Shown here: piece by piece, positions 15,452 to 17,273 of the stretch | Numbering within the stretch: position 1 is the first letter of the stretch | Layout: each line of letters begins with the position of its first letter | Origin: CAISIP01 sp031367285 | GTDB lineage: Bacteria; Pseudomonadota; Gammaproteobacteria; Burkholderiales; Burkholderiaceae_C | Direction: 5' to 3' | Assembly: GCA_031367285.1 (NCBI GenBank) | Contig: JANLPN010000066.1 | Span: 1-17,273 of the forward strand | Length of the DNA stretch: 17,273 nucleotides | The notes under the pieces: model-generated | What the model saw: the letters and a program-made list of their open reading frames with translations, nothing else | Told to the model about the DNA's origin: nothing | The model's database searches: none | Program-made: the position numbers and the translations under genes

Positions 15452-15917
15452 AGCCGCCCATCTTGGCCATACCCTCCAGGATTTCCTGGTGCGTCAGGTC
15501 GCGTTGGTGCGTGGCCACCGACCATTTGTGGCCAAACGGGTCTTCCACAATGCCATAACGGTCGCCCCAGAACATGTCGGCCACCGGCATCACCACCTTG
15601 GCGCCCGCCGCCACCGCCTGGGCGAACGCGGCGTCCACATCGGGAACCTGCAGATGGATGGTGACGGAGCTGCCCTTGAGCGCCTTGGGTCCAAACGCTC
15701 CCCAGTCGGGGAACTCGTCGTTGAGCATCAGCGGCGAATCACCGATCTTGAGCATGGCATGCATAAGTTTGCCGCTGGGCCCATCCAGGCGCGACATTTC
15801 CACCGCGTTGAACGCCTTCTTGTAGAACTCGATGGCGTCTGATGCACCGGCGCAGATCAGGTGCGGCGTAACGGTGTGCATGCCATTGGGAACGGGGTTG
15901 ACGGTGGCTTGGGTCAT
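15450..15917 (-). CDS. PhnB-like VOC (glyoxalase-fold) family protein
   Basis: A 155-residue protein of the vicinal oxygen chelate superfamily, PhnB/YdcA-like branch. It opens with the typical VTPHLICAGASDAIEFYKKAF and continues with MHAMLKIGDSPLMLNDEFP, VPDVDAAFAQAVAAGAKVVMPVADMFWGDRYGIVEDPFGHKWSVATH. These are the two beta-alpha-beta-beta-beta repeats of a VOC fold. Members of this branch are mostly uncharacterised; a metal-dependent enzyme or a small-molecule binding role is possible, and resistance functions should not be assumed. AAGGAG precedes ATG 15917. It stands alone, divergent from the crotonase gene and convergent with the Bug gene. Confidence 0.88.
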   Translation of the reverse strand: MTQATVNPVPNGMHTVTPHLICAGASDAIEFYKKAFNAVEMSRLDGPSGKLMHAMLKIGDSPLMLNDEFPDWGAFGPKALKGSSVTIHLQVPDVDAAFAQAVAAGAKVVMPVADMFWGDRYGIVEDPFGHKWSVATHQRDLTHQEILEGMAKMGG

Positions 15918-16110
15918 GGTGTTTGCTCCTTGTGTGAGGTTGACGGGCTGGTCTGGCGCGACGCGGGATTTGCGCGCTCTCCATGGGTACGACGGTCAGG
16001 GCGGTGCCGGATCGACACGTGGCGCAACTATTTCTGCCGTGCCCTCGCGCATTGTGATCGCAAGCCACTTGGCAGCAGGCAAAATCCGCCTGTAACAAGG
16101 AGCAAAAGCC

Positions 16111-16824
16111 ATGGATGAACTGGTCAAGTACGAACTCGCCGACGGCATCGCCACCCTCACCATGGACGATGGCAAGGCCAACGTCATGAGCGTGCGCATG
16201 TTGGGTGCGATCAACACGGCGCTGGACCGCGCGCTGGCCGACAAGGCCACCGTGGTGCTGACCGGGCGCCCCGGCATGTTCTCCGGCGGCTTCGACCTCG
16301 CCGTGTTCAAGGGTGAACCGGACGGGACCTTTCGCATGCTGGAAGCCGGCGCACGGCTGGCCGAGCGCCTGCTGGCGTTCCCCCAGCCAGTGGTGGCGGC
16401 CTGCACCGGGCACGCCATCGCCATGGGTGTGTTTGTGTTGCTGAGCACCGACGTGCGTGTGGGTGTGGACCAGGGAGCACGCATCCAGATCAACGAGGTG
16501 CAGATCGGCCTGACCCTGCCGCGTTTTGCCATCGAAGTCTCGCGCCAGCGGCTCGCACCCGCGCACCTGAACCTTACCACCCTGACGGCCGAACCCTACA
16601 CCCCCGCGCAGGCGCTGGCAGCCGGTTTTTTTGACGAGATCGTGCCGGCCGAGGCGCTGGCCGCCGCAGCCCGCGCCCGCGCCACAAAGCTGCTCAAGCT
16701 GCACGCCGAATCGTTTACCGCCACCAAGCAGCGCCTGCGTCAGCCGGTACTGGATGCAATACGCGAAGCGATCCGTGAAGACCTGGCCGACTGGACGAAA
16801 AATATCCTGAAGGTGGCCTATTGA
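16111..16824 (+). CDS. Crotonase-fold (enoyl-CoA hydratase/isomerase family) protein
   Basis: A 237-residue crotonase superfamily protein. The oxyanion-hole segments are RPGMFSGGFDL (about 53-63) and TGHAIAMGVFVLL (about 99-111). Aligned by eye with rat crotonase, the second catalytic glutamate (Glu164) corresponds to Glu129 in INEVQIGL, but the position of the first (Glu144) is Phe108. Delta3,delta2-enoyl-CoA isomerases use only the equivalent of Glu164, so isomerase-type chemistry on acyl-CoA thioesters is more likely than hydration. The C-terminal helices (AEALAAAARARATKLLKLH..., then TKQRLRQPVLDAI) are normal, and the length is at the short end of the family (about 230-260). AAGGAG precedes ATG 16111. 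The 193-bp divergent region upstream also serves the VOC gene and contains a small CAGGC/GCCTG hairpin (16076-16092). Confidence 0.9.
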   Translation: MDELVKYELADGIATLTMDDGKANVMSVRMLGAINTALDRALADKATVVLTGRPGMFSGGFDLAVFKGEPDGTFRMLEAGARLAERLLAFPQPVVAACTGHAIAMGVFVLLSTDVRVGVDQGARIQINEVQIGLTLPRFAIEVSRQRLAPAHLNLTTLTAEPYTPAQALAAGFFDEIVPAEALAAAARARATKLLKLHAESFTATKQRLRQPVLDAIREAIREDLADWTKNILKVAY

Positions 16825-16956
16825 GAGTTCTGGAATTCACGACACCGTTTTTGGTGAGCCTACCTGATATCGATGGCCTTCGAATGCCGGGACATGGGGC
16901 ACGGTTGAAGCCGCTGCGGTAGTGGTAGCTGCAGTTGTACGCACAAGCTTCTGCAA

Positions 16957-17091
16957 GCCGAGGACGCCGGGGCGGGTGGCTTCGCTCATGTCACCCGTGG
17001 TGGCCTATGGCCACTGACTCCGTCTCCACTTCGCTTGGGCCACCCGTCCCAACGTCCTCGGCCGCGGATGTGGCTGGTTTGCCCACACCGC
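16957..17091 (+). ncRNA. Candidate IS110 bridge RNA core (two stem-loop modules)
   Basis: Module 1 is a long stem: outer arms 16957-16966 and 17053-17062 (GCCGAGGACG with CGTCCTCGGC, 10 bp), a CC/AA internal mismatch, then inner arms 16969-16980 and 17039-17050 (GGGGCGGGTGGC with GCCACCCGTCCC, 12 bp with one G-U). The stem opens into a large internal loop, about 19 nt on the left (16981-16999) and 24 nt on the right (17015-17038), capped by the perfect hairpin GTGGCC-TAT-GGCCAC (17000-17014). Module 2 is a 9-bp stem with one bulged A and a 10-nt loop (17064-17091, GCGG-A-TGTGG with CCACACCGC). A weaker stem may precede at 16931-16956. IS110-group bridge RNAs have stem-loops with large guide-bearing internal loops encoded upstream of the transposase. 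The fit is structural only; ends and guides are not proven. Confidence 0.5.
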
Positions 17092-17238
17092 ATACCCACC
17101 ACACTTGCAGGATCAGGTCGGCGGGGTGCTCGGCGCAGCGGCATGAATACGAAGGGACTTCCCACTTCCAGGTAACGGCATCAAGTGCCAAGATTGGTCT
17201 CGGAAAGTCAATCTACAACCTTTGGAAGGAGAAGTCCC

Positions 17239-17273
17239 ATGAGCGAGATTACACGAGTTGGCGTCGATCTGGC
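17239..17273 (+). CDS. IS110-family transposase (first 11 codons only)
   Basis: ATG 17239 follows a strong RBS (GGAAGGAG) and reads MSEITRVGVDL up to the window edge. The GVDLA-type beginning is characteristic of IS110 family transposases (serine-type recombination domain plus RuvC-like DEDD domain), whose first acidic catalytic residue is the Asp of GVDLAK. The rest, including the C-terminal Tnp_20 (transposase_20) domain, is outside the window, so intactness cannot be judged. Confidence 0.75.
   Translation, partial: MSEITRVGVDL

Larger units (their letters stand above)
16825..17273 (+). mobile_element. Left end of an IS110-family insertion sequence (outer boundary not located)
   Basis: The last 35 bases encode the start of an IS110-type transposase. 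The roughly 400 bases before it contain no protein-coding gene but are highly structured. Elements of the IS110 group keep a long noncoding left end of this kind upstream of the transposase. I could not find the exact junction with host DNA: the element begins somewhere after the crotonase stop (16824) and before the large stem at 16957. IS110 elements lack strong terminal inverted repeats and often leave no clear target duplication, so none is expected. The rest of the element lies beyond the window. Confidence 0.65.

Noticed and set aside
16841..16857. CACC-GTTTTT-GGTG hairpin after the crotonase gene as a terminator
   Set aside because: Only four base pairs, AT-rich loop and no T tract afterwards.
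16889..16896. Match of GACATG near 16891 to the reverse complement of CATGTC in the candidate bridge RNA loop, as possible guide-target pairing
   Set aside because: Only six bases match and the flanks diverge; expected by chance at this distance, and the element boundary is unknown.
16991..17191. 66-codon minus-strand ORF inside the IS110 left end
   Set aside because: It lies across the RNA stem-loops, has no clear RBS or recognisable domain, and the stem symmetry explains the openness better.

Overview
The window looks like a chromosomal segment of a high-GC betaproteobacterium, most likely a member of the Comamonadaceae (Rhodoferax/Polaromonas/Acidovorax type). I base this on codon use, GGAGACAA-type ribosome binding sites, an orphan Bug-type (TctC) periplasmic receptor, a PEP-CTERM protein, a 607-residue KdpA and a short GC-rich dispersed repeat that I recall from that family. 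No database search was possible, so the lineage is inference.

Left part (1-9426). After the tail of a DUF2442 gene comes a complete high-affinity potassium uptake (Kdp) locus on the minus strand. In transcription order it reads: a 34-residue membrane peptide, kdpF, kdpA, kdpB, kdpC, a corA-type Mg2+/divalent cation channel gene broken by one in-frame TAA, then the sensor kinase kdpD and response regulator kdpE. The front is tightly coupled: the 34-residue ORF overlaps kdpF by ATGA, and kdpF overlaps kdpA by one base. KdpFABC is the ATP-driven K+ pump, and KdpD/KdpE would switch it on when K+ is limiting. A direct repeat with 11-bp period (9506-9523) in front of the operon is a good candidate KdpE box.

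Middle part (9427-12600). Divergent from kdp is a two-CBS-domain protein followed 9 bp later by a CaiB/BaiF-type alpha-methylacyl-CoA racemase. Their 5' region carries a candidate sigma70 promoter with an inverted repeat over its -10 box. It also holds a short repeat that appears to have landed at the start codon, leaving two near-copies of the RBS plus ATG. A convergent PEP-CTERM surface/exported protein follows.

Right part (12601-16824). Single genes lie here in alternating orientation: a YihG-like lysophospholipid acyltransferase, a periplasmic MsrA whose 3' end overlaps it, a Bug-family solute receptor, a PhnB-like VOC protein and a crotonase-fold protein that keeps only one of the two classical catalytic glutamates. 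Most look like general metabolic or stress genes.

Right edge (16825-17273). The window ends inside the left end of an IS110-family element. The first 11 codons of its transposase (RuvC-like start, GVDL) are visible, preceded by about 400 noncoding bases. These hold an extended stem, a large internal loop capped by a perfect hairpin, and a second stem-loop. That layout is what is expected of an IS110 bridge RNA, and it is the most interesting object in the window.
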